Assembly (NCBI GenBank): GCA_040878345.1
Contig: JBBDML010000005.1
Coordinates: 1-64,000 of the forward strand
Length of the DNA: 64,000 bases
Origin: ZC4RG35 sp040878345
GTDB lineage: Bacteria > Actinomycetota > Acidimicrobiia > Spongiisociales > ZC4RG35
Direction: 5' to 3'
Within the stretch, counting starts at the first letter, position 1. Each line of letters opens with the position of its first letter. The position numbers were made by a program, and so were the translations under genes. Below, in pieces: positions 1-7,839 of this stretch. The notes beneath the pieces are model-generated. The model searched no databases, was not told where the DNA came from, and saw only the letters and a list, made by a program, of their open reading frames with translations.

Positions 1-1
1 C

Positions 2-55
2 CGTGAGGGTGGCCGCACCGTCGGTGCCGGCCGAGTCATCAAAATCACGAAATGA
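2..55 (+). CDS. tuf: Elongation factor Tu, C-terminal end (partial)
   Basis: Only the last 17 codons are inside the window. They read REGGRTVGAGRVIKITK and stop at TGA 53-55. The REGGRTVGAG segment is the conserved end of domain III of EF-Tu, which carries aminoacyl-tRNA to the ribosome as a GTP complex. Its position directly upstream of the L33 gene agrees with a translation-gene neighbourhood. Most of the gene lies to the left of the window, so nothing can be said about its GTPase domain. Confidence 0.9.
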   Translation, partial: REGGRTVGAGRVIKITK

Positions 56-159
56 AAAACGCACTTTGTGATCCGCACCTGGTACCAGGAACTCGGTATA
101 TGGACCCGTCCAAGTACCAGGTCCTTGGTACTCAGTACCGCAAGCGATGCGAGCCTTAG
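56..159. repeat. Intergenic GTACC-type repeat, copy 1
   Basis: The spacer between tuf and rpmG holds short palindromic words built on GTACC/GGTAC (GGTACCAGG near 80, CAAGTACCAGG near 111, CTTGGTACTCAGTACC near 124-139). Similar words in similar order occur in two other spacers of this window, 12060-12138 and 16018-16118. All share a block of the type TATNTGGAC followed by CAAGTACC. It is not coding. It may fold as a hairpin after tuf, but there is no T-run typical of a terminator. Confidence 0.6.
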
Positions 160-321
160 ATGCCGTCGGACAAAAGACCCCCGGTGACGATGGCCTGCAC
201 CGAGTGCAAACGTCGCAACTATGTCACAACCAAGAACAAGTCGAACACCCAGGACCGGCTCGAGCTGAAGAAGTTCTGCCGCTGGTGCGGTCAGCACACG
301 GTTCATCGAGAGACTCGTTAG
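160..321 (+). CDS. rpmG: 50S ribosomal protein L33 (bL33), zinc-binding form
   Basis: This 53-residue protein of the large ribosomal subunit reads from ATG 160. It has two CxxC pairs, ACTEC near residue 13 and FCRWC near residue 40, the zinc-binding (C+) form of L33. Conserved L33 words are visible (RNYVTTKNKSN, LELKKFC, HTVHRETR). It lies between tuf and a MaoC-type dehydratase gene, the same order as in mycobacteria, where rpmG2 precedes hadABC and secE. Zinc dependence is inferred from the cysteines. Confidence 0.95.
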   Translation: MPSDKRPPVTMACTECKRRNYVTTKNKSNTQDRLELKKFCRWCGQHTVHRETR

Positions 322-461
322 CCCGGCCTCGCCAGGCGGTGCTTGGCGCCGGGTATTCGGCAACGCGACATGATCGAAGAGCAGTCGTCGGAGGCGATGC
401 GGGCCGACCGTGCCGAGTCTGATCAAGATGATCCGGGCCCCGATGGCTACCGTGACGGGGA

Positions 462-1253
462 ATGGGTCTGGCAGACCTCCCCGGGCGCACCTACCGGGCC
501 GGGCCGCTCTGGGTCTCTTCGGATCGGGTGTCCGACTTCGTTGAGGTCACCGGGGACGACCCCGACCGTTGGTCGGAGGTGGCACCTCCCGGGTTCGCCG
601 CCGCCGCTCTATTCGTCGTTGCCCCCGAGCTCTTGGACGAGATGAGGGACCACTCGGTGATCCACGGCGAACAGTCCTTCACATGGCATGGACCCATCGG
701 GGTTGGGTTTTCCCTCGAAGTCACCGGGAAGGTTGGCAGGATCAGAGAGCGGGCCGGCGTCAACTACATCGGGTTCGACTTTCTCGCCAGCGTGACAGGC
801 AAGACTGTCATCGAAGGCAGCTCTCTGTTCCTCGCTTCCGGTGAAGCCATGCCTGTCGAGTCCGGTTTCGAGCGACCCGAGCCACCCCACTCCTATCGGG
901 GTGAGCCACTGCCCGGTCAGCGAGCTGCCTCACGTGCCGATCTGGTCCGGTACGCATCGGCCACGAGGGACTGGAACCCGATTCACTGGGACCACGACGC
1001 CGCGGTCACCGCGGGCTTGCCCGGGGTAGTCACCCACGGTCTGCTCCAGGCGGCGTGGGCGCTCGCCGAGGCCTCTCGGCAGGGCCGCGGCGATTCCCCA
1101 CTCGGTTCGGCTCGAATCAGGTTCCGGAATCCGTTGCTTCCGGCACGTCCTGTCAGCCTCTCGACCGAGGTCGACGGCCAGACTCTCGTGGTGACTGTCT
1201 CGGACCAGGACCACGAGTACCTCAGCGCCCGAGTCGAGCTCTCTGATGAGTAA
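462..1253 (+). CDS. MaoC-like double hot-dog dehydratase (HadA/HadB-type)
   Basis: The 263-residue product has two hot-dog halves. The N-terminal half (about 1-130) resembles the FAS1-like MaoC_dehydrat_N fold, and the C-terminal half (about 150-260) carries the hydratase-2 signature RDWNPIHWD followed by AGLPGVVTHGLL, with the catalytic Asp and His. The family dehydrates (3R)-hydroxyacyl-ACP or hydrates enoyl-CoA. In mycobacteria hadA and hadB are separate genes just after rpmG2; here both halves are in one chain at the same position. ATG 462 follows a weak GGGGA. The gene overlaps the next sigma-factor gene by 8 bases. Acyl chain length and carrier (ACP or CoA) cannot be told. Confidence 0.8.
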   Translation: MGLADLPGRTYRAGPLWVSSDRVSDFVEVTGDDPDRWSEVAPPGFAAAALFVVAPELLDEMRDHSVIHGEQSFTWHGPIGVGFSLEVTGKVGRIRERAGVNYIGFDFLASVTGKTVIEGSSLFLASGEAMPVESGFERPEPPHSYRGEPLPGQRAASRADLVRYASATRDWNPIHWDHDAAVTAGLPGVVTHGLLQAAWALAEASRQGRGDSPLGSARIRFRNPLLPARPVSLSTEVDGQTLVVTVSDQDHEYLSARVELSDE

Positions 1254-1824
1254 CGCCGACGATGTGGGGCGAGTCGAAGACCTCAAAGAGAGAGAGCTGA
1301 TCGCCAGAGCGCAGGATGGCGACCGTGCCGCCTTCGCCGCACTGGTGAGAGCCCATCAGGATGAGGTTTACACATTGGCCCGAAGACTCGTAGGGGACCC
1401 GCATCTGGCGGCGGACATCGCTCAGGAGACATTGGTCAGGGCATGGCGAGCCCTCCCCAGGTTCAGGGGCGACGCCCAACTGTCGACCTGGCTCCATCGG
1501 ATCACCGTCAATACCGCTTGGACCCAGAAGGACCGGGCACGACGCAGCGCCGCGCTTCCTCTCGATGACTATTACGAGCTGCCGGCCCTGCCCGGCCGGG
1601 ACGATCCGGAGACGGCCGGCCAGCTCCTCGAGTTGAGGGGCCAACTTCGACATGCATTGGACCGGCTTCCCGAGGGACAGCGCCAGGTGGTGGTGATGAA
1701 GGACATCTACGGCTGGTCACATGGGGAGATCGCTGGAGTCATGGGGATAAGTGTCACCGCGGCCAAAGTCCGGCTCCACAGGGCGCGGGCCAGGCTCGCC
1801 AGAGACCTCGAGGAGATCGCATGA
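1246..1824 (+). CDS. ECF RNA polymerase sigma factor (first of two)
   Basis: This 192-residue sigma-70 family protein of the extracytoplasmic-function type has region 2 at about 15-90 (FAALVRAHQDEVYTLARRLV, DIAQETLVRAWRALPRF, STWLHRITVNTAW) and region 4 at about 130-185 (LPEGQRQVVVMKDIYGWSHG, EIAGVMGISVTAAKVRLHRA). Regions 1 and 3 are missing, as expected for ECF factors. It would direct core polymerase to a small stress regulon. It overlaps the upstream gene by 8 bases and the downstream zinc-motif gene by 4 (ATGA), so the three are probably cotranscribed and the downstream product is probably its anti-sigma factor. Confidence 0.92.
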   Translation: MSNADDVGRVEDLKERELIARAQDGDRAAFAALVRAHQDEVYTLARRLVGDPHLAADIAQETLVRAWRALPRFRGDAQLSTWLHRITVNTAWTQKDRARRSAALPLDDYYELPALPGRDDPETAGQLLELRGQLRHALDRLPEGQRQVVVMKDIYGWSHGEIAGVMGISVTAAKVRLHRARARLARDLEEIA

Positions 1825-2153
1825 GTGTGATGTGCGAGGTGGCGGCACCTTTCGTCGCCAACAGCGCAGTCGAGGGGGGTTCGGTGGCACGCCCGTTCAG
1901 AGGTCACGCCGACGCCTGTCTCAGGTGTCAGGCCCGGCACACCGCGATGACAAGGACCGCCAGGCAGCTCCGGGCCATGGCTGGTGAGAACGCGGTTGCG
2001 CCTGCCGACCTGGAATGGAGAGTGATGTCATCGCTCGAAGGCGATCTGGCGATACCCCGGTCCTGGAAACGTCCGGTCACGGTCGGCGCCGCCCTGCTCT
2101 CGATGGCAGCCGCCTTTGTCATCTGGCGTCTGAGGCCGCGTGCTTCGACCTGA
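1821..2153 (+). CDS. Putative anti-sigma factor with zinc motif and one membrane segment
   Basis: The 110-residue product starts at ATG 1821, inside the stop of the sigma gene. It contains HADACLRCQAR near residue 29, giving H-x3-C-x2-C, the core of the zinc-binding anti-sigma (ZAS) domain. One hydrophobic segment near the C-terminus (about 86-102) is followed by a short basic tail. In this family the cytoplasmic ZAS domain holds the partner sigma factor until a signal releases it. Length and context support the call. The C-terminal sensor part is almost absent, so signal sensing by another protein or by the zinc centre itself is possible. Confidence 0.7.
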   Translation: MSVMCEVAAPFVANSAVEGGSVARPFRGHADACLRCQARHTAMTRTARQLRAMAGENAVAPADLEWRVMSSLEGDLAIPRSWKRPVTVGAALLSMAAAFVIWRLRPRAST

Positions 2154-2351
2154 CCGAATCGAAGAAGTGCCAGGCGGAGACACCGGCTGGCCCACGGATC
2201 TCGACTAGGCGGGACCCTTCTCGGGACCTAGTCTGACCACCGCTTACCGTGGAGGGGTGCCACGGACGTGACCGATGGGGGTGGGTATCAGGATGTGGGC
2301 TAACCAAACACGAGATGCCGTCCCCACCCACAAAGCCCTGTTCCCCATGCG

Positions 2352-4001
2352 ATGCCGGGGGTGGCCCGCAGGCTGGACCACCCAGTGACAACACGCATCC
2401 TGGATCGAGGGTATCTGGAGAAAGGGCTGTTCTGGGGGCTGTTGGCTCTGTCCCTGCTCCCAACACTCCTCTTCGAGCACTTCCCTTCCGAGGACGGCGC
2501 ACTCCACGTGGCCAATGCCTCCGTCTACCTCAATGCCGACTCGCCGCTGTTCAGCGAGTATTACCAGCTCGAGTACTTCCCGGTCCCCAACCTCCTCGCC
2601 GATCTCGGGCTGGCCGGGCTGCTCTCCTTCATGGCGCCTCCGCTCGCCACCAAGGTCATGGTGGTGGTCCTTGCCGTCGGGATGGCCCTGGCCATCCGGT
2701 GGTGCCTCACCCTCCTCGGTAACGACAGTCTCTGGTTGGCGGTCTTCGCCATCCCGATTGCCGTCGGCAGGTTCCACCACTTCGCCTATCTCAACTTCGT
2801 CATGGGGTTGGCGCTCTCATTCGCCGTGTTCGGGTATTGGCTCAGGTTCATCAGGGCCCGCCGCCCGCCCGCCTGGCAGTGGCCGATGCTGGCCGTCCTG
2901 GTGTTCCTGGTCTATCTCAGCCATGCTTTCCCGTTCCTGATCCTCCTCCTCATGTTCGGTGCCGCTGGGCTCGACGACGCCATCGAGGAGGCCAGACGGG
3001 GCGGTGGCTCTCTCATCGGGAACCTGGCCCGGGGCCTCATGCCGGTGGTGGGGGTGAGTCTGGTCCCGCTCGCCTTGGTGGGCGTGTTCTCGTCGGGTCA
3101 GGGAGGGATGAGCTATCTGCATGGGCCCATCTCCCGGATCCTCAGGTTCCCGGTGTACCCGATCGCCGTCCTCTCCTCCTATGAGGTGGTGATCGCCACC
3201 CTCTTCGCCCTGGCGGTGCTGATCCTCGTGGTGTCGGCCCTGAAGGCGGGACGATCCAGCTGGCGGATCGACCCTGGCTTCCTGGTCGCCACCCTGTTCC
3301 TCCTCGTCGCCTACATGGTGGTGCCCGACTACATCGGCGACGGCGCCGACGTTCCCGCCCGGATCGCGGTCTATGCCTTCGTCCTCACCCTCTTCTGGTT
3401 GTCCTCGCGACCGGTGGCCCAATGGGTCCGTGTGGGGGGAACCGTCGCCGCGGTGGCCGTGGTCATAGGTCTCGTCGCGGTCCGCATCCCCAACCATGCG
3501 GTCCTCGACGAGGAGATCAGCGAGTACATGTCGGGACAGGTGGTGGTCGAGCCGGGATCGACGGTACTGCCGCTATGGCTCACCGAGATCGACCAGGGCC
3601 GGGGACCCGGCGGTGGAAGGCGCCTGGTGCGCCCCCTGGTGGAGCAGGTGGGCGATCTCACATTCAACGGTGACGTAGTGGACTTGCATCATCTCCCCGC
3701 CTCACTCGATCTGGCCCTCTTCCGGTTCGCCCCCGGGCGTGACATCAGGGACACCGCCGAGGAGTCGGAGCCCTTCCCCTTCGTGTTCGGCCCCGGGATG
3801 GTCGACATCGCACGATATGAGGCGATGGGAGACGGGAGCGTCGACTACGTCTGGTTGTGGGGGCGCGCCGAGTTGGATCCCACGCTGCTCGAGTCGGAAC
3901 AGGCCCGGAGCATGCTCGACCAGATCGACCAGGGCTTCGAGCTGGTGTTCACCTCCGAGCCGTCGGGGATGCTCGAGGTGTATCGGAGGCGGGACGCCTG
4001 A
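2352..4001 (+). CDS. Polytopic membrane protein, possible GT-C-like
   Basis: The 549-residue product begins with a short N-terminus and a first membrane segment at about 24-40. Roughly ten to eleven hydrophobic segments follow up to about residue 375, then a soluble domain of about 170 residues that would face outside. An acidic FPSEDGALHVANA motif in the first loop and a long extracytoplasmic tail are reminiscent of GT-C lipid-linked glycosyltransferases, but I see no decisive motif and no glycan-gene neighbours. It stands alone between two sigma/regulator pairs, about 200 bases after the first. I cannot assign a function beyond integral membrane protein. Confidence 0.75.
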   Translation: MPGVARRLDHPVTTRILDRGYLEKGLFWGLLALSLLPTLLFEHFPSEDGALHVANASVYLNADSPLFSEYYQLEYFPVPNLLADLGLAGLLSFMAPPLATKVMVVVLAVGMALAIRWCLTLLGNDSLWLAVFAIPIAVGRFHHFAYLNFVMGLALSFAVFGYWLRFIRARRPPAWQWPMLAVLVFLVYLSHAFPFLILLLMFGAAGLDDAIEEARRGGGSLIGNLARGLMPVVGVSLVPLALVGVFSSGQGGMSYLHGPISRILRFPVYPIAVLSSYEVVIATLFALAVLILVVSALKAGRSSWRIDPGFLVATLFLLVAYMVVPDYIGDGADVPARIAVYAFVLTLFWLSSRPVAQWVRVGGTVAAVAVVIGLVAVRIPNHAVLDEEISEYMSGQVVVEPGSTVLPLWLTEIDQGRGPGGGRRLVRPLVEQVGDLTFNGDVVDLHHLPASLDLALFRFAPGRDIRDTAEESEPFPFVFGPGMVDIARYEAMGDGSVDYVWLWGRAELDPTLLESEQARSMLDQIDQGFELVFTSEPSGMLEVYRRRDA

Positions 4002-4016
4002 ACCCGAGCGAGGTCC

Positions 4017-4072
4017 GAGGTGCGGATTCCGGGGAAGAGATAGAGGAAGAGAAAACCGGAATGCGTATCCGC
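4017..4072. repeat. Short purine-rich inverted-repeat element, copy 1
   Basis: Just after the membrane-protein gene is GAGGTGCGGATTCCGG, a purine-rich stretch GGAAGAGATAGAGGAAGAG, then CCGGAAT and GCGTATCCGC. The ends GCGGATTCCGG and CCGGAAT..ATCCGC face each other as an inverted repeat. About 46 bases match the element at 5791-5836 with few changes. The sequence is non-coding. Confidence 0.6.
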
Positions 4073-4198
4073 CACCCGGGCGGGCTCTGGCGGCGGGTTA
4101 GGAGGGCGGTTCCGCCACTTCGACTAGGGGGCTGCACCACTCCATTGGCTCATCATTGAAGAAGAGGATCTGTGCAATCGAGCGGGTGCTGTGTCGCC

Positions 4199-4846
4199 TT
4201 ATGGTCCGATGCTTGGAAAGTGGCGTTTCACGATCCGACCCTGGTCGTCGATCACCTCGATCCCGACTACATCGGGTTGAGCTTCGATGATGGTACCGAA
4301 GGCGAGGGCATTCCCATCGGGGATGGAGGTGAGGTCGAGCAGCCGGCGCTCCTCGCCGTCGAGCACTATGGCAAGCTGAGCTGCCTGCTGGGTGTAGCCG
4401 GCTACAACCAAGTTTCGCCCGGCCTGCATGGCCACCGCTTGGACACCCTCTGCCCGGATCTCTGATGTACAGCTGCTTCGGGTGTTGGTGGGGGTGCCTG
4501 CTTCGACACAGAGCACGCCATCCTCGTTGCGACCGACCGCGAAGTGAGCCCCGAGCCGCTCCCCCGACACCACCAGCTCGATCATCTCGCCCAAGCCCGG
4601 GAGGGGGAAACGATCCACCACTTCTGTCGACGGAGCGGTGCTGCGTCCGATCCAGACGCCTCCCAGCCCCACCAGCAGCACCGCCGCGGCCGTCGTTGTC
4701 ATGACCAGCCATCCTGGGACCCAGGATGGCACCGCCCACCGCGGTGAGACCAAACGCATGACCGCATGGACAGAGGGAGGGGGCGGACTCGACTCGATTA
4801 CTTCGACCACCAGCGACCTGATGGCCCCGTCTAGTCGATCAGACAT
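4199..4846 (-). CDS. Single-pass membrane protein paired with an ECF sigma gene
   Basis: The 215-residue product has a cytoplasmic N-terminus of about 45 residues, one membrane segment at about 47-68 (VMTTTAAAVLLVGLGGVWIG) and an outside domain of about 145 residues with two cysteines. The gene overlaps the upstream ECF sigma gene by 8 bases, so both are read from one message. This layout (sigma first, then a single-pass protein with a short inner part) suggests an anti-sigma factor, although no ZAS motif is visible. The function is inferred from position only; the outer domain matches nothing I recognise. Confidence 0.65.
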   Translation of the reverse strand: MSDRLDGAIRSLVVEVIESSPPPPSVHAVMRLVSPRWAVPSWVPGWLVMTTTAAAVLLVGLGGVWIGRSTAPSTEVVDRFPLPGLGEMIELVVSGERLGAHFAVGRNEDGVLCVEAGTPTNTRSSCTSEIRAEGVQAVAMQAGRNLVVAGYTQQAAQLAIVLDGEERRLLDLTSIPDGNALAFGTIIEAQPDVVGIEVIDDQGRIVKRHFPSIGP

Positions 4847-5309
4847 CGAGTACCTCTCGTAGCTTTGCCCTAGCCCGGGCCAGATGACGCCGCACCGAGC
4901 CTTCGGATATGCCGATCCGATCCGCCACCTCCCTCGGCGCCAAGTCCTCCCAGTAGGTGAGCACCACTACGGCCCGCTGTCGGGCGCTAAGAACTCCTAG
5001 GTTCTCCAACACCTCGGGGCGCACACTCCTATCCTCCATTGCCTCTCGGTCCGCCGCCCGCATCTCCCGTGCTCGACGGCGCATGGTCGAACGGTGCCGC
5101 ATCCTCACCTCGTTCACGACCGTCCGGTAGAGATACGACCTCGGCCGTTCGACATCAGGCCACGAACCTGAGCCCAACACCCTCACAAAAGCCTCCGCCA
5201 CGACATCGGCGGCATCGTTGGGCCCCACGAGCCCGGTGGCGAAGCGAACCAATTCGTCGGCATACTTCTTATACGCCTCCTCGTTGCTCACAAGCAGCGG
5301 ATCTTCCAT
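4839..5309 (-). CDS. ECF RNA polymerase sigma factor (second of two)
   Basis: The 156-residue protein has region 2 (YADELVRFATGLVGPNDAAD, VVAEAFVRVL, RPRSYLYRTVVNEVRMRHRS) and region 4 (LSARQRAVVVLTYWEDLAPR, EVADRIGISEGSVRRHLARA), resembling the SigE-like group of actinobacterial ECF factors. I chose ATG 5309 over a more upstream start because AAGGGTGG lies a few bases before it. It is transcribed on the minus strand with the membrane-protein gene that overlaps its end. Its target promoters are unknown; autoregulation from the 5310-5760 spacer is possible. Confidence 0.88.
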   Translation of the reverse strand: MEDPLLVSNEEAYKKYADELVRFATGLVGPNDAADVVAEAFVRVLGSGSWPDVERPRSYLYRTVVNEVRMRHRSTMRRRAREMRAADREAMEDRSVRPEVLENLGVLSARQRAVVVLTYWEDLAPREVADRIGISEGSVRRHLARARAKLREVLDV

Positions 5310-6281
5310 CACCACCCTTACGATGCCGCCCCACCCCTTCCCGGGTGACACCAACCTAGGTCTGCACTCCAGTCACGGGGCAAGCTGTTTGGAATCCAAG
5401 AGCCCGTTGCGGATAGCAGACCGTCTACCGCCTCAGCACCGTGTTTGGAACTAGGCGACCGATGGAACGAGCTGGTCGTTCCACTTTGGGATCGCTATGA
5501 GCCGAAGAGGCGATCCGGCGATGCGGACGAAAGAAGTCCGCCGTCCACGACGTATTCTTAGGCAAGACTCGAAGTACCGGAGCCCCCGCCACGAGAAACC
5601 GAACATCCCACATGGACTGCCCAAGGTCGATCGGACCGCATCCCGTCAACAGGGACTGGAAGCGCGTCCAGGAGCGTTCTCCCGCGATCCAGTCCGGTAC
5701 CACATGACCAGCTCAGCAGATTGGCGCGAGGACATGAGAGTTGCCGTCCGGGCGCGGATTCCGGTCTTTCTTACTCGTTTCTCCCTTCCCGAGGTGCGGT
5801 TTCCGGGAAGAGAGATAGAGGTAGAAAAATCCGGAATCCCTCCGATCGGCTCGTGGTCGGTCGGAGCAAGTACCTACGGTTCAAGACTCCCCCATCCAGC
5901 TCTTCAGCACCGGACCCGAGACACAGTCGGGCGCAGACTCGACCTCATGCTGACCCGGATCGACAGGGCTACCTCAGACTGAACTCGGGCATCCGGCCTT
6001 ACCGAGGCCACGAGGCCTACATCAGATAATCCAAGCAAGGCGAGTACCAGATGGTCGGCCTCCCCGGGGGAGTTCGGTGACTACGGATATACGGGCAGAA
6101 GAAGGTTGATTGTCAGATGAGATTCTCGTCAAGATGCCAGGAGCCGAATCTGAGGTTGTTCTGAGGCATGTCGACTACCTATGGGGTCCATGCTCATGGA
6201 TCAAGCACGCTCCCTGCATTCCCCGAGCCATCCTGGGCCGGTAGCCGACAATCAGGGGTCCGCGAACGGGTCGTCGGGTAT
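5310..6281. other. 970-base stretch without a convincing gene
   Basis: Several frames are open for 80-160 codons here, but their translations are rich in Arg/Pro/Ser with no motif, no good ribosome site and no family resemblance, so I treat them as chance. The stretch contains the inverted repeat at 5756-5840. Base composition is somewhat less GC-rich than in the flanking genes, particularly near 6000-6200, which suits decayed or acquired DNA. The promoter of the ECF sigma gene at 4839-5309 must lie at its left end. Confidence 0.5.
5756..5840. repeat. Imperfect long hairpin, copy 2 of the purine-rich element
   Basis: The left arm at 5756-5790 (GGATTCCGGTCTTTCTTACT and on) and the right arm at 5805-5840 (GGGAAGAGAGATAGAGGTAG and on, ending CCGGAATCCC) are inverted copies: about 26 of 35 positions pair around a 14-base loop. 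The loop plus right arm repeats the element at 4017-4072. The size and paired ends resemble a miniature mobile element or an RNA hairpin. I see no target-site duplication. Confidence 0.6.
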
Positions 6282-6569
6282 TCAGGGATCTGAGAGACTC
6301 TCTGACCGTTCGAACATTTCGGGCAGGGTGTAAATGCCTTCTGCCTCGTTCTCTGCGATGAACTGCCTAGCGGCGTCGGGGAGACAGTTTGGATGATCCT
6401 CTGCACAAAACGCGCCGCGGTCCTCCAACCAGACCACAACGGCAGGAATGCGGGGGTCATCGACAGGTGGTAGCGAAGGTCCCTGGGCGCAGGCAGCCAG
6501 GAGCAGGAGAGCCAGTGCTGAAAATCGGCGGCGCGTTCCTCTTTTCTTCTGTGCTTCTCGACGAAACAC
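6282..6569 (-). CDS. Small putative lipoprotein
   Basis: Reading from a GTG at 6569 gives a 95-residue protein with a basic N-terminus, a hydrophobic segment (FSALALLLLAAC) and a lipobox LAAC. This predicts cleavage and lipidation of the cysteine by signal peptidase II and anchoring on the outer face of the membrane. The mature part is acidic and contains two further cysteines (FCAEDHPNC), which could form a disulfide. The open frame runs on upstream to 6845, but that part looks like a different, broken protein, so I prefer the internal start. The ribosome site is weak and function is unknown. Confidence 0.5.
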   Translation of the reverse strand: MFRREAQKKRGTRRRFSALALLLLAACAQGPSLPPVDDPRIPAVVVWLEDRGAFCAEDHPNCLPDAARQFIAENEAEGIYTLPEMFERSESLSDP

Positions 6570-6845
6570 TGAACTCGGTCTTTGATCAAGAGCCTGGTAG
6601 GCGAGGCGGTCGATCGGATCAAGCACCACGGCGGGCCTGACGCCAAAGTTCTCTTTCGCTACATCGATTTTGGTTGGCCGCTTCGACTCACCTGAATTGA
6701 GGCGGGCCACGAGCAGATCAGGACGTCGATCGCAAACCCAGTCGACCTTCGGGCCACACCCATGGATCCCTGTATCAATCTCCTGGGTACTCCGAATGGA
6801 TGTTCCTTTTGGCCTTCTGTAAGTCAAGTGCTTCGCTTCACTCAA
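6570..6845 (-). pseudogene. Reverse-transcriptase-like fragment (remnant)
   Basis: In frame with the lipoprotein ORF, the segment GVRPAVVLDPIDRLAYQAL resembles the early core of bacterial retroelement/Abi-type reverse transcriptases, where a basic RPa.vL.p.DRl.YQaLvd block precedes the fingers domain. Nothing after this block continues the family: the catalytic YADD region is missing, and the frame passes straight into the lipoprotein signal peptide. I read it as the surviving start of a lost reverse-transcriptase gene that happens to stay open. The match rests on one block of about 20 residues, so the call is tentative. Confidence 0.35.
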
Positions 6846-6939
6846 CCATGGAACCAGTCCTCCGATTTGTTAGCCAAGCCAAGATCATGCATCGATCGGT
6901 CCTGTCACCCTGAGGCTTACGACCTCACCACCCGGGCTG

Positions 6940-7356
6940 TCAGACACGACCAGAGATGCCCTCGCGTCCCATGCCGTGGAACTCGCCGTATGCGATCCGG
7001 GTTTCGCCAAGCCGCATCTGACTGAGGTCAACCTTGTTGACTTCGATCACGGCTCGGCCGGTGATCTCAACTGCTTCAATCAGATGTAGTTCGGGGGGAT
7101 CTGGGTCTTCATCGCGGGCAAAGATCCGGGCTTCCTGATCTCCCCTACTTGCCGTGAACGGACGCCACCCAAGTATGAAGCTGTCTTCGAAACCCTCCCT
7201 CAGGGCGCGAAGTCCTACTTGGTCGATGACCTCATCCCATTGCCCGTGGACCTTCAGCCTCACCGCCTCAATGAGAGAACTCGGCAATGTGGTCCCGTCA
7301 TCCAGGAAAAGCCGAAGATCCGGTACCGCCCTGAACCACACCTCCGGTTTCCGCAA
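6940..7356 (-). CDS. Hypothetical protein
   Basis: The 138-residue reading frame begins at TTG 7356, or at a GTG about 7 codons inside, which a GGAGG directly precedes. The product is acidic with a mixed alpha/beta pattern and no membrane segment, repeat or family motif that I recognise. It lies divergent to tRNA-Trp and at the edge of the degraded accessory stretch. It could be real or a chance frame; the absence of a stop in 400 bases of high-GC DNA is weak evidence. Confidence 0.4.
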   Translation of the reverse strand: MRKPEVWFRAVPDLRLFLDDGTTLPSSLIEAVRLKVHGQWDEVIDQVGLRALREGFEDSFILGWRPFTASRGDQEARIFARDEDPDPPELHLIEAVEITGRAVIEVNKVDLSQMRLGETRIAYGEFHGMGREGISGRV

Positions 7357-7378
7357 TCGGGGGCGGCACTCTTATACT
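7348..7378 (+). promoter_or_regulatory. Probable promoter of the tRNA-Trp / secE operon
   Basis: TATACT at 7373-7378 is a good -10 hexamer about 22 bases before the tRNA 5' end. A weak -35 (TTTCCG or TTCCGC, 7348-7354) lies 18-19 bases upstream. No other promoter-like sequence is visible before the tRNA. Confidence 0.45.
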
Positions 7379-7400
7379 TGGCCGACCCGCGAACCCCCCA

Positions 7401-7475
7401 AGGGGTGTAGCTCTAACTGGTTAGAGCGCCGGTCTCCAAAACCGGAGGTTGGGGGTTCGAGTCCCTCCACCCCTG
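7401..7475 (+). tRNA. tRNA-Trp (CCA anticodon)
   Basis: The 75-base gene folds as a full cloverleaf. The acceptor stem pairs AGGGGTG with CACCCCT, the anticodon stem pairs CCGGT with ACCGG, and the loop CTCCAAA carries anticodon CCA at 7436-7438. The T arm contains GGTTCGAGTCC. Discriminator G7475 is followed by an encoded CCA at 7476-7478. Its place just upstream of secE is conserved in actinobacteria. Confidence 0.97.
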
Positions 7476-7506
7476 CCAGTCCTTTGAAAGCCATGAGCAA
7501 GCAACG

Positions 7507-7839
7507 ATGAACAGAGAGATGCGCCGCCTCCAGGAAGCGGAGGAGCGGCGACGCAAGAAGCAAGACGAGAGCGGTCCGAGCAAGGCGCAGAGACGCGCCA
7601 CGGCTCTGCAGACCCGGCCCCAGCTCGTCGGTGAGCGCAAGTCGTTCCCGAGGAGGGTGGGTGACTATTTCCACGAGGTGCGGGTCGAGCTGCGAAAGGT
7701 CACCTGGCCCACCAGTGACCAGATGATCGTCTTCACCTCGGTGACTCTCATCACCACCATCGTTCTCACCGGGGTCATCTTCGGCCTCGACGTGGCGGCG
7801 AAACGGTTCGTGCTCTGGCTGGTCGACCTGAGGGGATGA
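7507..7839 (+). CDS. secE: Preprotein translocase subunit SecE
   Basis: The 110-residue protein has a charged N-terminal extension (about 50 residues, many Arg/Lys/Glu) typical of actinobacterial SecE. The conserved FHEVRVELRKVTWPTSDQ block precedes one membrane segment at about 78-100. SecE clamps the two halves of SecY in the SecYEG channel. The gene follows tRNA-Trp and its stop overlaps the start of nusG (ATGATG), the standard arrangement. Confidence 0.96.
   Translation: MNREMRRLQEAEERRRKKQDESGPSKAQRRATALQTRPQLVGERKSFPRRVGDYFHEVRVELRKVTWPTSDQMIVFTSVTLITTIVLTGVIFGLDVAAKRFVLWLVDLRG

Noticed and set aside
5497..5982. 161-codon open frame on the plus strand in the sigma upstream region
   Set aside because: It runs through both arms of the inverted repeat at 5756-5840, has no ribosome site and no recognisable motif; open frames of this size arise by chance in high-GC DNA.
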